Positions 33,468 through 43,157 of a stretch of DNA of 64,000 nucleotides are shown here, piece after piece. The position numbers were made by a program, and so were the translations under genes. Position 1 is the stretch's first letter; every line of letters begins with the position of its first letter. The notes beneath the pieces were generated by a model. It saw nothing but the letters and a program-made list of their open reading frames with translations. It did not search any database and had not been told where the DNA came from. Origin of the DNA: Prevotella sp. HUN102 (GTDB lineage: Bacteria; Bacteroidota; Bacteroidia; Bacteroidales; Bacteroidaceae); assembly GCF_000688375.1 (NCBI RefSeq), contig NZ_JIAF01000001.1, positions 310,001-374,000 on the forward strand, written 5' to 3'.

Positions 33468-36422
33468 ATGGCACAATTCAGAACAAAGGCAAGAGCACTT
33501 GATTTATTAGGAAGACAGCAAATCGCAGGTATTCCGACAGCTATTAATGAGCTGATAAAGAATGCCCATGACGCGTATGCTGATCATTTTGATATAGATT
33601 TTCTGCGGAAGGACAATATGTTGGTTCTTAGAGATGATGGTATTGGCATGTCAAAATCAGATTTTCTTGATCGCTGGCTGACACTTGGCACCGATAGTAA
33701 AGTGGTAGGTAACAATAACGCATTACCTCCAACAGACCCTACTAAGCCTCAAAGACCAATAATGGGCGAGAAAGGAATTGGAAGACTGGCTATTGCATCA
33801 ATTGGAAGTCAAGTCCTTATATTGACTAAAGCAAAATATAAATCATCAAATAAAATCGTTGCGGCGTTTATTTGTTGGGATGTGTTTGAATTAACAGGAT
33901 TGAACATCGACGATGTCGTAATTCCTGTTAGGGAATATGATAATATTCCAACCAAAGATGATATAGATTCTATAAAAAGCGAATGTGTTGATTCTTTGGA
34001 ACAACTTAATAAAGTCGGTAAGGTTACCAGTGACAAATTATATTGTATATCGCAGAAAGTTAAGGAATTCAATTCTGATCTTTACACGATTTATTCTTTA
34101 ATAGGAGGTTCAACAGATATTCAAGAGGGTGGAACTCATTTCTTTGTTTCATCAGTAAGTGATTCATTAGTTCCTGATATTGAAGGCGAAGGTGATTCAA
34201 GTGAGGCAACCAAAATGGAAAAGATGCTGATGGGTTTTCACAACACTATGACCCCCAATCACCCAAAGCCCACGATAAACATATCATTCAGAGACTACAG
34301 GCATGATGACGGTACTTTTATTAGTCTATTAGAGGACAGACAGTTCTTTACCCCAGAAGAGTTTGAGATTGCCGATCATCACTTTTGTGGTCAGTTTGAC
34401 GAATATGGACAGTTTAAAGGAACAATCAAGATATATGGTGAGAAGACCTACAATCATGTAATTAACTGGCGTGATAATCATTACCGAGAAACTGAATGCG
34501 GCCCTTTTACTATAAATCTCGCCTATTTACAAGGTGAATTAAAAAGCTCCAGGGTTGATGTGGAAAATTATGGCATTATACGCCGTAAAGGTGACAAGTA
34601 TGGTGGTCTCTATATTTATCGTGACAATATTCGAATCCTACCTTACGGAGATTCTGATTATGATTTCCTAGACATTGAAAAGAATCGGTCTAAAAGGGCT
34701 TCAACATATTTCTTTTCATATAGAAGAATGTTTGGAGCTATTGAAATAGCAGATGGACAGCATAGTAAGTTAATAGAAAAAGCAGGTCGTGAAGGTTTTA
34801 TAGAGAACAAAGCCTATCGACAGTTGCAATCTATCTTGAAAAACTTTTTCTGGCAGTTGGCTGCTGATTTCTTTAACGAAAAAGGAAATACACCTCAATC
34901 AGAATTCTACAATGCCCGCAAAGATGAAATCAACTCTTTTTATCGTGCATTAGAGCGTAGAGATAAACTGGCCAAAGGAAGAAAAGACAAATTCCAAAAA
35001 GATTTAGAAAAGTTCTTTGTACTTCTTTCCGAGCACAAATTTGAACAAGAATGTGATGCAATAACAATAGAACTCAGAAACGATCTGTCTGCATTGGTAT
35101 ATATGAAAGATACAGATGTAGCGAGTCAAAGACTTATAGATTCAGAAATGAAAGCAAGGCAGTCCCTGACTGACTATCGGAAGAAGATTTCTGTCAATCC
35201 TCCAAAAGGTTTTGCCATGAGCAAGTCTTTGAGGGTTGACTATGAGTCATACTTGGAAGAATTCAAAATATTGGAAGAAAGTGTGTTCAATCCGCATTTT
35301 GAGCAAATAGACAACTTGGTTGATGAATTTACACAGCGCCTTCAATTAGAAGTCAATAAAAGAAAACGTTTAGAACAAGCTGTTGACATCATTTCAAAAG
35401 AAGCACTTTCCACAAATAAACAGAAAAAAGATGAGACAAACGATGTTGTAACAAGGGTTTCGAAAAAAATAAAGGACTTGACAAGCGAATTGATTTTAGA
35501 TTTGGATAATCAAATTCGAGAAGTTAAAGACCAATTTAAACTCCTTTCGACTAAAGATGACTTTAATCTTGTGTCGGAGAGAATGACTATGGAAAAGCAG
35601 ATTGATTCAATTAGCCAGCGTAATACAGATGTAATGGATCGAATCATCCGGCAATTTGAGAGTTTCTATGTCGAAAAGAATGATGATGGACAAATTATCA
35701 CTAATGATCAGATTGCAGATGCCACTTCGGAAGAATTAGAAGTGTTGCGCGAACGACTACAGACCGATGTAGAACTGAGTCAACTTGGCTTAGCCGTAGG
35801 TATTGTACATCATGAGTTTAATGGTACCATTAACTCAATTAGACATAGTATTAATGACTTACGTGCCTGGTCTGAGGTTAATGAAAATTTAGAAAAAGTA
35901 TATAAGAACATTAAGATAAATTTTGAACATTTGGATGGATACCTGAACTTGTTCACACCATTGAACCGAAGACTCAATAGGCGAAGGGAAGATATTTCTC
36001 TATTGGATATAAAAACATTTTTGATTGATTTGTTTAAAGCGCGCTTGGAAAGACACCAGATAGCATTTAAGCATACCAATGGATTTGCTCGTCATAAACT
36101 ATTCGGGTTTCGCTCGACATTCTATCCTGTGTTTGTGAACATTATCGATAATGCAATCTATTGGCTGAAGCAAAGTGATATTCCAGAGAAAGTTATACGA
36201 CTTCATGCAGATGATACAGGTATATATTTGTCAAATAACGGCTTATCTATAAAACCACAAGATAAAGAACGAATTTTTGAGATGCATTTTTCCAGAAAAA
36301 TCAACGGTCGTGGTATGGGGCTAAGTATAAGCAGGGAGGTTTTAGAGGCTGAGGGGTATTCGCTAATCCTTGACGAGCCCCGTGAGAATTCTACAGTAAC
36401 ATTCAAAATTTTCAAAAAATAA
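33468..36422 (+). CDS. Dual GHKL protein: MORC/HSP90-type ATPase plus histidine-kinase-like module
   Basis: A 984-aa soluble protein with two ATP-binding GHKL sites. N-terminal site: ELIKNAHDA (E28, N32, D35), LRDDGIGM (D57), GEKGIGRLAIAS, as in MutL/HSP90/MORC ATPases. The middle, about 450-750, is helical and coiled-coil rich. C-terminal site: an H-box AVGIVHHEFNGTINSIRH (H781-H782), N-box VNIIDNAIYWL, a G1 reading YLSNNGLSI without the usual Asp, F-box IFEMHFSRK, and G2 GRGMGLSIS. It looks like an ATP-driven clamp fused to a kinase-like end. The next gene encodes a receiver-like protein 2 bp away, so phosphotransfer between them is plausible. Confidence 0.85.
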   Translation: MAQFRTKARALDLLGRQQIAGIPTAINELIKNAHDAYADHFDIDFLRKDNMLVLRDDGIGMSKSDFLDRWLTLGTDSKVVGNNNALPPTDPTKPQRPIMGEKGIGRLAIASIGSQVLILTKAKYKSSNKIVAAFICWDVFELTGLNIDDVVIPVREYDNIPTKDDIDSIKSECVDSLEQLNKVGKVTSDKLYCISQKVKEFNSDLYTIYSLIGGSTDIQEGGTHFFVSSVSDSLVPDIEGEGDSSEATKMEKMLMGFHNTMTPNHPKPTINISFRDYRHDDGTFISLLEDRQFFTPEEFEIADHHFCGQFDEYGQFKGTIKIYGEKTYNHVINWRDNHYRETECGPFTINLAYLQGELKSSRVDVENYGIIRRKGDKYGGLYIYRDNIRILPYGDSDYDFLDIEKNRSKRASTYFFSYRRMFGAIEIADGQHSKLIEKAGREGFIENKAYRQLQSILKNFFWQLAADFFNEKGNTPQSEFYNARKDEINSFYRALERRDKLAKGRKDKFQKDLEKFFVLLSEHKFEQECDAITIELRNDLSALVYMKDTDVASQRLIDSEMKARQSLTDYRKKISVNPPKGFAMSKSLRVDYESYLEEFKILEESVFNPHFEQIDNLVDEFTQRLQLEVNKRKRLEQAVDIISKEALSTNKQKKDETNDVVTRVSKKIKDLTSELILDLDNQIREVKDQFKLLSTKDDFNLVSERMTMEKQIDSISQRNTDVMDRIIRQFESFYVEKNDDGQIITNDQIADATSEELEVLRERLQTDVELSQLGLAVGIVHHEFNGTINSIRHSINDLRAWSEVNENLEKVYKNIKINFEHLDGYLNLFTPLNRRLNRRREDISLLDIKTFLIDLFKARLERHQIAFKHTNGFARHKLFGFRSTFYPVFVNIIDNAIYWLKQSDIPEKVIRLHADDTGIYLSNNGLSIKPQDKERIFEMHFSRKINGRGMGLSISREVLEAEGYSLILDEPRENSTVTFKIFKK

Positions 36423-36424
36423 TT

Positions 36425-37978
36425 ATGGCACAGACGTTTGAAGAAATTACGAAGGGAGTAGTAAACCGTTTCCTTCAGAATATTCTCTTTATTGATGATA
36501 AAGCATTCCAATCAGATAATAAAGAAAATGAATTTGATGCGGGTCAGATTTCCAGTGCTTTCGCGAAGAACGGTAAGCTCTGTACTATTTTTGCACCGTC
36601 ATCAGAATGTGACTTGTGCCAATGTTCCTCGCTTTTCTCAAAAGCAGATGCAATTGTATTAGATTGGTATTTGGATTTAACATCCTCTAAAGAATCTGTA
36701 GATGATGAAAAAGATGCAGAAGAAGACGAACCAAGGGGATTTTATACGAAATACTTGATCGAAGAAATTGTTGCAGATGCCAAAAACGAAAAGTTTAAAA
36801 TAATAGTGGTATATACTGGTGAAACAGATTTAAGAGGAATAACTCAGGAAATATATAGATACATTGCCCAATATGGGGATTTCAAACAGGGTGATTGTTG
36901 TGTGTATTCTTCTAATGTGATGATTGTTGTTCGTGCAAAATATAATGGTGAAGAACAATTTAAACATTTAGAAGATTTGAAGGATAAGGTAATAAAATAT
37001 GAGAATTTGCCTGATTTCATAACTAATGAGTTTTCCATTCATGTAAATGGGCTGTTGTCTATTTTTGCACTACTTTCAATTTCTATAATAAGAGAGAATA
37101 CTTCTAGAATATTAAATGTTTATTCTCCAGAATTAGATAGTGCTTATTTAGGTCATAAGATGGTACTTCCAAATCCTGAAGATGCAAAAGAACTGTTAAT
37201 CAAATTATTTGGTGAATCCATTACAGATTTGATCTCCTCTTCATGCATTGATACTCAGGATTGGTTATCTTTATGGATTAAAGATAGATATAAACAGCCC
37301 AAAACAATAAAAGTGACAGACAATAAAAGCATACAAGTAAGCCAAGAGTGTATAGGAAAAATATTCTTGGCGCATTTTGACAATTTTGAAGAATATATCA
37401 AAGCGATTTTAAAAGTTTCCAATAAAGAAGCTAAGATTATCTATAAGAATGCCGCATTATTATTGGATGAGAATGCCGACTCAGTTAAAACTGCTAATCT
37501 TTTATTTGCAAGATTGACTCATCACAAAAATGTTTTCTTGCCTCAAAGAGAGAATCCATATTTAACTTTAGGAACCATCCTTTATTCCTCAACTACAGAC
37601 ATGTACTATTTGTGTATTCAGCAGCGTTGTGATTCGTTAAGAATAGACGGAATAAGAAGATTCTTATTTTTGCCTCTTGTTGAGAGTGGTGGAGAAACTC
37701 ATGTCGTTGTAACCAATGAAAAGCAATTACAAATAGCAAAGAATTCTTATGAAATTAAAACCATCAAATTTGAGGCAGATAAAGATAAACGATACGTATG
37801 CTCGAAACATATTAAAAATATGGGAAAGGATACTTTTGTCTTTACCTCTATTCATGATGAAGTATTTGAGTGGGTGTTAGAATTAAAAGATCTACATGCT
37901 CAGCGCATATTAAATTCTTATAGCGCAAATCTTTCTAGAGTCGGCTTAGATGAATCTGAATGGCTAAGGCAATTGTGA
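36425..37978 (+). CDS. Receiver-like domain protein, partner of the GHKL protein
   Basis: A 517-aa protein. Residues 17-175 fit a response-regulator receiver: NILFIDDKAF (D24-D25), DAIVLDWYLD (D80 as phosphoacceptor), IIVVYTGE (T131), VVRAKY (K172), with an acidic insert after D80 (residues 88-102). Residues 180-517 match no domain I know; they are AT-rich in coding, mixed alpha/beta, and may be the effector or adaptor. Five cysteines cluster around residues 53-68 and 158. Adjacent to and co-directional with the kinase-like protein. It could link a sensed signal to the downstream nuclease. Confidence 0.75.
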   Translation: MAQTFEEITKGVVNRFLQNILFIDDKAFQSDNKENEFDAGQISSAFAKNGKLCTIFAPSSECDLCQCSSLFSKADAIVLDWYLDLTSSKESVDDEKDAEEDEPRGFYTKYLIEEIVADAKNEKFKIIVVYTGETDLRGITQEIYRYIAQYGDFKQGDCCVYSSNVMIVVRAKYNGEEQFKHLEDLKDKVIKYENLPDFITNEFSIHVNGLLSIFALLSISIIRENTSRILNVYSPELDSAYLGHKMVLPNPEDAKELLIKLFGESITDLISSSCIDTQDWLSLWIKDRYKQPKTIKVTDNKSIQVSQECIGKIFLAHFDNFEEYIKAILKVSNKEAKIIYKNAALLLDENADSVKTANLLFARLTHHKNVFLPQRENPYLTLGTILYSSTTDMYYLCIQQRCDSLRIDGIRRFLFLPLVESGGETHVVVTNEKQLQIAKNSYEIKTIKFEADKDKRYVCSKHIKNMGKDTFVFTSIHDEVFEWVLELKDLHAQRILNSYSANLSRVGLDESEWLRQL

Positions 37979-38002
37979 TGTAAGAAGTAACACTATGAGT
38001 TA

Positions 38003-38053
38003 GTGGGTAACTATAATACACTTAAAGGGTAACTCGGAAAAGCTAGTGGGTAA
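38003..38053 (+). repeat. Three phased GGGTAA boxes before the second methyltransferase
   Basis: GGGTAA occurs at 38005-38010, 38027-38032 and 38048-38053, each in a context like AGTGGGTAACT. Spacing is 22 and 21 bp, that is two helical turns, so all three face the same side of DNA. They lie 30-80 bp upstream of the ATG at 38083, in the only sizeable gap of the operon. Probable operator. Confidence 0.6.
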
Positions 38054-38082
38054 GTTAAAACTATTAAGATTACGAAAAAACA

Positions 38083-39213
38083 ATGAATATATTTTCTTTC
38101 TTTTCAGGAGCAGGATTCTTGGACTTAGGCTTTGAACTTGAAGGACACTATGATATAGTGTTTGTCAATGAGTTTCATAAGGCTTTTAATGACGTGTATC
38201 AGTATGCACGCCTGAACATGGAACTTCCAACACCTTTATATGGACACCATGTAGAGAACATTATTCATTATGTAGACGGGACTCATCCAGAAATGTTTCG
38301 TGATTTGATGAATTTGGTTAATGAATCTAAGGAACGTGCTCTTACAGGATTTATAGGTGGTCCTCCATGCCCAGATTTTAGTGTGGCAGGGAAGAACAGA
38401 GGAAAAGAAGGAGATAATGGTAAATTGTCACAAACTTATGCAGACCTAATTTGCCAAGCTCAACCTGATTTTTTCCTTTTTGAAAATGTAAAAGGATTAT
38501 ATAGGACAGCAAGGCACAGGGATTTTTTTGAGTCATTAAAGCAACAATTTAGAGAAAGTGGATATTCATTGACAGAAAGGCTGATTAATTCTCTTGAATA
38601 TGGTGCTCCGCAAGACAGAGATAGAATAATACTTGTCGGCTTTAGTAAAAAAACGGTAGATTCTATGCATTTACCTGTAGAAAATGGGGTATTGCAAGGT
38701 TTTCCGTGGTTACAACATCAATTGTATAATTTAGATGAAATTAAAAGTTTACCTTGGCCAAAGAAGGATTCTTATAGAGAAGGTGTTCAAACAATAAAGC
38801 CTAATGGTATAATAGAAGATTTGACAGTCATGCACTGGTGGAGTCGGAATGACGTAGAACATCATCCAAATAGAAACATGTATTTCCGCCCGCGTGCAGG
38901 TCTTCATAGATTTGTAACAAAAGATGAAGGTGACGATGAAAAAAAATGCTTTAAGAGATTGCACAGGTGGAGATATTCTCCAACAGCAGCATATGGTAAT
39001 AACGAAGTTCATATACATCCATTCCTGCCCCGAAGAATTTCTGTTTCAGAAGCACTGGCAATCCAATCGCTACCAGCAAATTTCGTGCTTCCTGATGATA
39101 TTACATTGACAGATGCATTTAAGACTATAGGCAATGGTGTGCCTTTCGTGGCAGCTCGTGGTATTGCTGAGACTATTTACGATTACATCCATCATTATAA
39201 TCCTCAATTATGA
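38083..39213 (+). CDS. DNA cytosine-5 methyltransferase M2, large operon
   Basis: A 376-aa C5-methyltransferase: motif I FSFFSGAGFLDLGFELEG (residues 4-21), motif IV GGPPCPDFS with Cys96, motif VI FENVKGLY, motif VIII NSLEYGAPQDRDRI, motif IX-X ISVSEALAIQSLPANF and IGNGVPFVAARG. It is not a close copy of M1. Its last four bases (ATGA) overlap the start of the McrB-like gene, so modification and restriction subunits are translationally coupled. Confidence 0.94.
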   Translation: MNIFSFFSGAGFLDLGFELEGHYDIVFVNEFHKAFNDVYQYARLNMELPTPLYGHHVENIIHYVDGTHPEMFRDLMNLVNESKERALTGFIGGPPCPDFSVAGKNRGKEGDNGKLSQTYADLICQAQPDFFLFENVKGLYRTARHRDFFESLKQQFRESGYSLTERLINSLEYGAPQDRDRIILVGFSKKTVDSMHLPVENGVLQGFPWLQHQLYNLDEIKSLPWPKKDSYREGVQTIKPNGIIEDLTVMHWWSRNDVEHHPNRNMYFRPRAGLHRFVTKDEGDDEKKCFKRLHRWRYSPTAAYGNNEVHIHPFLPRRISVSEALAIQSLPANFVLPDDITLTDAFKTIGNGVPFVAARGIAETIYDYIHHYNPQL

Positions 39214-40907
39214 ATTTAACAATAGAACACATTCTAGATTTGATCAAAGAACTCCCTGTTAATACTGATTTCAACTATGTCAGTGGTGGAGATAGTAAAG
39301 CCAAACTTATTTATGTAGATAAAGAAAACTCCAAAGTTGAAATTGCTCGTGTTAATGCTGATGGCTCGGAAAAAAATGCGAGTATGACCACGGATATTCT
39401 CAACTCGTTGGTTGCAAATATCAAAGAAAACATCCCTTTTAAGTTTGACAATGTACTAAATGGAAGTGGGAATGTTCGGTCTACAATGGAGGCTATATTT
39501 GCTCACACGAAGGAATTCTATTCTTGCAAAATCAAACGCGTAAAACATTTAATATGGGTTCCAAGCATACCACATGAAATTGGGAAGATTATTAATTATG
39601 ATACAATAAAGCAAAGTGTTGAAGCATCATTAAGTAGCGAAAAATCAAAGATTGGCATAAAGGACTTACTGTATATAACCGCACTCCGCACTAAGCCCTT
39701 TCTTCTTCTTGCAGGCATCTCCGGTACAGGCAAAAGCCAGAAAGTTCAGGAATTGGCATTTATGACTTGCCCCGATGGTGAACTGCGGAATGAAGGTGGA
39801 ACCACACCAGGGAATTATTGTCTCGTAGAGGTGAAACCTAACTGGCATGACTCAACGGAACTGTTGGGATATTATAGTGCTTTGTCTGGTAAATATGAAT
39901 TGACGGACTTTATTCGCTTTGCATATAAAGCATCGCAGAATAAAGATGTGCCATTCTTCCTTTGTCTGGACGAGATGAATCTGGCACCAGTGGAGCAGTA
40001 TTTCGCTGAGTTTCTAAGCATATTGGAAACAAGGAAGAAAGTCGGAAACGAGATATTAACCCAATATCTGTTGAGCAAAGACCGTTTTAGCAACTGCGAG
40101 TTGCAGAAGAAAGTATTGGTGAAGGAAGATGGTGACATCATTGAGGGCGACAAGCAGTACAAGATGGAGCTCTTGTATTCTGAAAAGGACGCAGAAATCA
40201 TTACATACTTGAAAGAGAATGGACTGTCACTGCCCGACAACCTCTTCGTGATAGGTACGGTGAATATGGACGATACCACGCATCAGTTCTCACGGAAAGT
40301 AATTGACCGTGCTTTTACCATTGAAATGAATGGTGGTAAGATGTCGGAAATGTTCTCGCCAGAGAGCAAGATGCTGCTGGAATACAGGGAAGAGCCAATA
40401 CCCCTTGAAGCGTTCAAGGCTGAATTTGTAAGAGCATACGAAGTGCTGGCCGATGCGCGGTTTGCAAAATATAGGGATGTGATTTCTACTCGCATCCCAG
40501 AATTGTTGGGTAATTCCGATGGTACTGCCGAGGCGGATAGCATCAACGGCATACTGAATGAAACGCCGTTCCGTGTCAGCTATCGTGTGCAGAATGAGTT
40601 GGTGCTTTATCTGAGTACGCTGATAGAGCGTGCCAACTTCCCTCAGCCAGACCAGATAGAAGGACCGATAGGCGAAGCCACACTGGCTATTCTGTTGGAA
40701 AAGGTGCTGCCCCGTGTGCAGGGTGAGCAGAAGCAGTTGGAAACGCAGAATGGCAAAAGCAATGTGCTGAAGGATTTGAAGACTTTCGTGGAAAGCCATT
40801 TTAAACCCGAAGAAGATACTGATGCGAACTCGCTGTACAACCAAGTCCTTCGGAAGTTAAAGGAGATGGATGACAAGCTGGCGAACTATTATACCAACTT
40901 CTTCTAA
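39210..40907 (+). CDS. McrB-like AAA+ NTPase restriction subunit
   Basis: A 565-aa protein. Residues 1-150 are an AT-rich-coded N-terminal domain without known motif, likely the DNA-recognition part. The AAA+ domain has Walker A LLAGISGTGKSQ (G169-S176), Walker B PFFLCLDEMNLAPVEQYFAEFLS, and the McrB-type signature VIGTVNMDDTTHQFSRKVIDRAF. It should form a ring that translocates DNA using NTP (GTP in McrB) and activates the nuclease encoded next. Equivalent to R1 of LlaJI. Codon use shifts to higher GC from about 39.66 kb onward. Confidence 0.9.
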   Translation: MNLTIEHILDLIKELPVNTDFNYVSGGDSKAKLIYVDKENSKVEIARVNADGSEKNASMTTDILNSLVANIKENIPFKFDNVLNGSGNVRSTMEAIFAHTKEFYSCKIKRVKHLIWVPSIPHEIGKIINYDTIKQSVEASLSSEKSKIGIKDLLYITALRTKPFLLLAGISGTGKSQKVQELAFMTCPDGELRNEGGTTPGNYCLVEVKPNWHDSTELLGYYSALSGKYELTDFIRFAYKASQNKDVPFFLCLDEMNLAPVEQYFAEFLSILETRKKVGNEILTQYLLSKDRFSNCELQKKVLVKEDGDIIEGDKQYKMELLYSEKDAEIITYLKENGLSLPDNLFVIGTVNMDDTTHQFSRKVIDRAFTIEMNGGKMSEMFSPESKMLLEYREEPIPLEAFKAEFVRAYEVLADARFAKYRDVISTRIPELLGNSDGTAEADSINGILNETPFRVSYRVQNELVLYLSTLIERANFPQPDQIEGPIGEATLAILLEKVLPRVQGEQKQLETQNGKSNVLKDLKTFVESHFKPEEDTDANSLYNQVLRKLKEMDDKLANYYTNFF

Positions 40908-40913
40908 TATCGT

Positions 40914-43136
40914 ATGGAACTATTGCAATACAAATATCACGATGCCTACACCATCCAAGCCAGTAGCACGGATATATGTTTGTCGTGGCGGAAGTTCAAG
41001 GTGAGAACTAAGCAACTTCCACCAGAGCGGTATTGCAATTATGTGATGGCGAGTGGCGGTACGCTGAGAGCGTATAATGCAGACAGCAAAGCGATGGAGG
41101 AGGTGGCTGAGGCTGACTGGCACGAGGCCCGACCAGTCTTCTTTGAAGACCACAAGTATAACCTCACACTGACGTTTTTTGATGCTGCAGAGGAACCGCG
41201 CATCATTCATCCCAACAAAGAGGTGGAGGCGATGTTCAACACTGTTCAGACGGCATCGGGTGAGTACATCGTCAGTAGCAGTCTTGACTTCTTGAACCAG
41301 CCAGGTCACTTTGCCTTGGAGTTCGCCTACAAAAATACCGCCAACGAGCACATACGACACAAGATAGAGTTCGACGTGCTTTCGCCTAAACTCGATACGA
41401 AACACGACCTTGACATTATCATTCAGCAGATAAGGGCAGAATATGGTGACTTGGTTTTCCGCTATCTTACACTGACCTTTCAGCAGTTTGAGATGGGGCG
41501 TGAAGCTAATAACGAACTGATTTGGCTGTCGGTGTTCAAGCAGATTGTGGATAGTTATGTGCAGGCGGTTCGTTTCATCATTCATAAGCCACATAACAAG
41601 ATGCGCCAATATGAGGAATACCGAAGAGCCGAGCGCATCAAAGGCTGGACACCTATGTTGGCAGAAAGATTCAGCAATGACCGTCTGAATGATGAAGAAC
41701 AGGCATTAAGGAAATATTATAGGACGGAGCAAACGGAAGCGACTTTGGATACAAGGGAGAACCGCTTCGTGAAATATACGCTCCAACGCATCACTGAGCG
41801 TCTTTCGCTGTTAATACAAAGGCTTGGAGATGGAACATCGGATAGCGAGATAGAGAACCTGAAGGAGAAGCAGAAGGAACTGGAAATGCTTCGGCGAAAC
41901 TCGTTCTTCAATAGCATCGGACACTTTGATGGGTTCCGTCAGCAGAGCATGGTACTCCAGCAGCGCAGCGGCTACTCGCAGGTTTATCGCTATTGGATTA
42001 TGCTACAAAACGGCCTCGACCTGATACAAGGTGATACAAGCGTAGGTGTGCAGCCCATCTGGCGGCTCTATGAATTGTGGTGCTTCCTAAAGCTGAAGCA
42101 GCTTGTCTGCAAGGTGTTGAATATAGATGTCCACAACAAAGAACATCTTGAAAAGTATGTTCACGAAGACACGCAGAATGCCTTTGACTTGTTTAATGGC
42201 GGCACACTTAGTGGGAACATCACTTACACTAATCTGGAAAATGGCGATTTGGTGGAGGTGGGGTATCAGTATTCGTTTGATAGGAAAGGCGATGAACATG
42301 AGATGCGTTCTGCCACGACTGAGCAGAAGCCCGATATTGTGATGCACATTCACAAGAAGAACCGCGATATTACATTGACATATCTCTATGATGCAAAATA
42401 TAGTGTCCGTGGCGATGATGACGCAACTTTGGGCAACGTACAAGATGAGCCAAAGCCTGAGACCATCAACGCAATGCACCACTACCGTGATGCCATCTAT
42501 TATGGTAAGCGTGGTGAGCATCGTTTCTCGAAAGAAATCATCGGTGGATATATCCTCTTTCCTGGGCGTATGGACGAACACCGACTATTGGAGCAATTGC
42601 AGGATCACGATGACCAGTTGCCATACTTTCTGAAATCCATTGAAGAAGTAAATATCGGTGCATATCCATTGCTGCCAAACGAGGAAAGCGGATTGCTCTT
42701 AGAAAACCATCTCCGCAAAGTACTCCTTGATGAAAGTATCATTGAGCAACTTGAAGTGAGTGTGCCGCAGAGAGGTTTGTATTATATTGACACTCGGCCA
42801 AAGTCTGTTGAATCAAAGAATGTGTTTACTGTCACTGTCAGAAAAACGGATGCAGATTACCAGACATTCTTTGCCCATAAGGCAAAGAAGTATGTGATGG
42901 AGACCTTGCCAAAGGTGAACATCCTCGAAGCAGTTTACCTCCTTCCGATGGTAGGCGGTGATATTGACGGCTATTATAAAATATCAAGATTAACCATCGA
43001 GGATGGCAAGATGTGTCTAAAACTGGGTGAGTTTGTATCACTTGGTAACGAGTGGGTGAACATCTTCCAAAATATGCGTCATGGTGAACTTATTACTATG
43101 AATAATGTTTTGAAGTTGTATGGACAAAGATATTAA
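40914..43136 (+). CDS. DUF2357/PD-(D/E)XK nuclease restriction subunit (McrC-like)
   Basis: A 740-aa protein. The N-terminal half corresponds to DUF2357 (beta-rich, WRKFKVRTKQLPPERYCNYV and on). The C-terminal half is a PDDEXK_7-type nuclease: IWRLYELWCFLKL helix, QKPDIVMHIHKK with D474, and YLYDAKYSV with D493 and K495. Such proteins pair with McrB-like AAA+ rings and cut DNA, as the McrC and LlaJI R2 subunits do. It starts 6 bp after the McrB-like gene. Confidence 0.88.
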   Translation: MELLQYKYHDAYTIQASSTDICLSWRKFKVRTKQLPPERYCNYVMASGGTLRAYNADSKAMEEVAEADWHEARPVFFEDHKYNLTLTFFDAAEEPRIIHPNKEVEAMFNTVQTASGEYIVSSSLDFLNQPGHFALEFAYKNTANEHIRHKIEFDVLSPKLDTKHDLDIIIQQIRAEYGDLVFRYLTLTFQQFEMGREANNELIWLSVFKQIVDSYVQAVRFIIHKPHNKMRQYEEYRRAERIKGWTPMLAERFSNDRLNDEEQALRKYYRTEQTEATLDTRENRFVKYTLQRITERLSLLIQRLGDGTSDSEIENLKEKQKELEMLRRNSFFNSIGHFDGFRQQSMVLQQRSGYSQVYRYWIMLQNGLDLIQGDTSVGVQPIWRLYELWCFLKLKQLVCKVLNIDVHNKEHLEKYVHEDTQNAFDLFNGGTLSGNITYTNLENGDLVEVGYQYSFDRKGDEHEMRSATTEQKPDIVMHIHKKNRDITLTYLYDAKYSVRGDDDATLGNVQDEPKPETINAMHHYRDAIYYGKRGEHRFSKEIIGGYILFPGRMDEHRLLEQLQDHDDQLPYFLKSIEEVNIGAYPLLPNEESGLLLENHLRKVLLDESIIEQLEVSVPQRGLYYIDTRPKSVESKNVFTVTVRKTDADYQTFFAHKAKKYVMETLPKVNILEAVYLLPMVGGDIDGYYKISRLTIEDGKMCLKLGEFVSLGNEWVNIFQNMRHGELITMNNVLKLYGQRY

Positions 43137-43157
43137 AGTTGAATATTAACATGTACG

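Noticed and set aside
37980..38082. GGGTAA boxes considered as plasmid-type iterons
   Set aside because: Only three copies, within a restriction operon, and no replication initiator gene nearby. An operator is the simpler reading.
40920..41609. 229-codon minus-strand frame
   Set aside because: Antisense to the DUF2357 nuclease gene; no recognisable features and no promoter.
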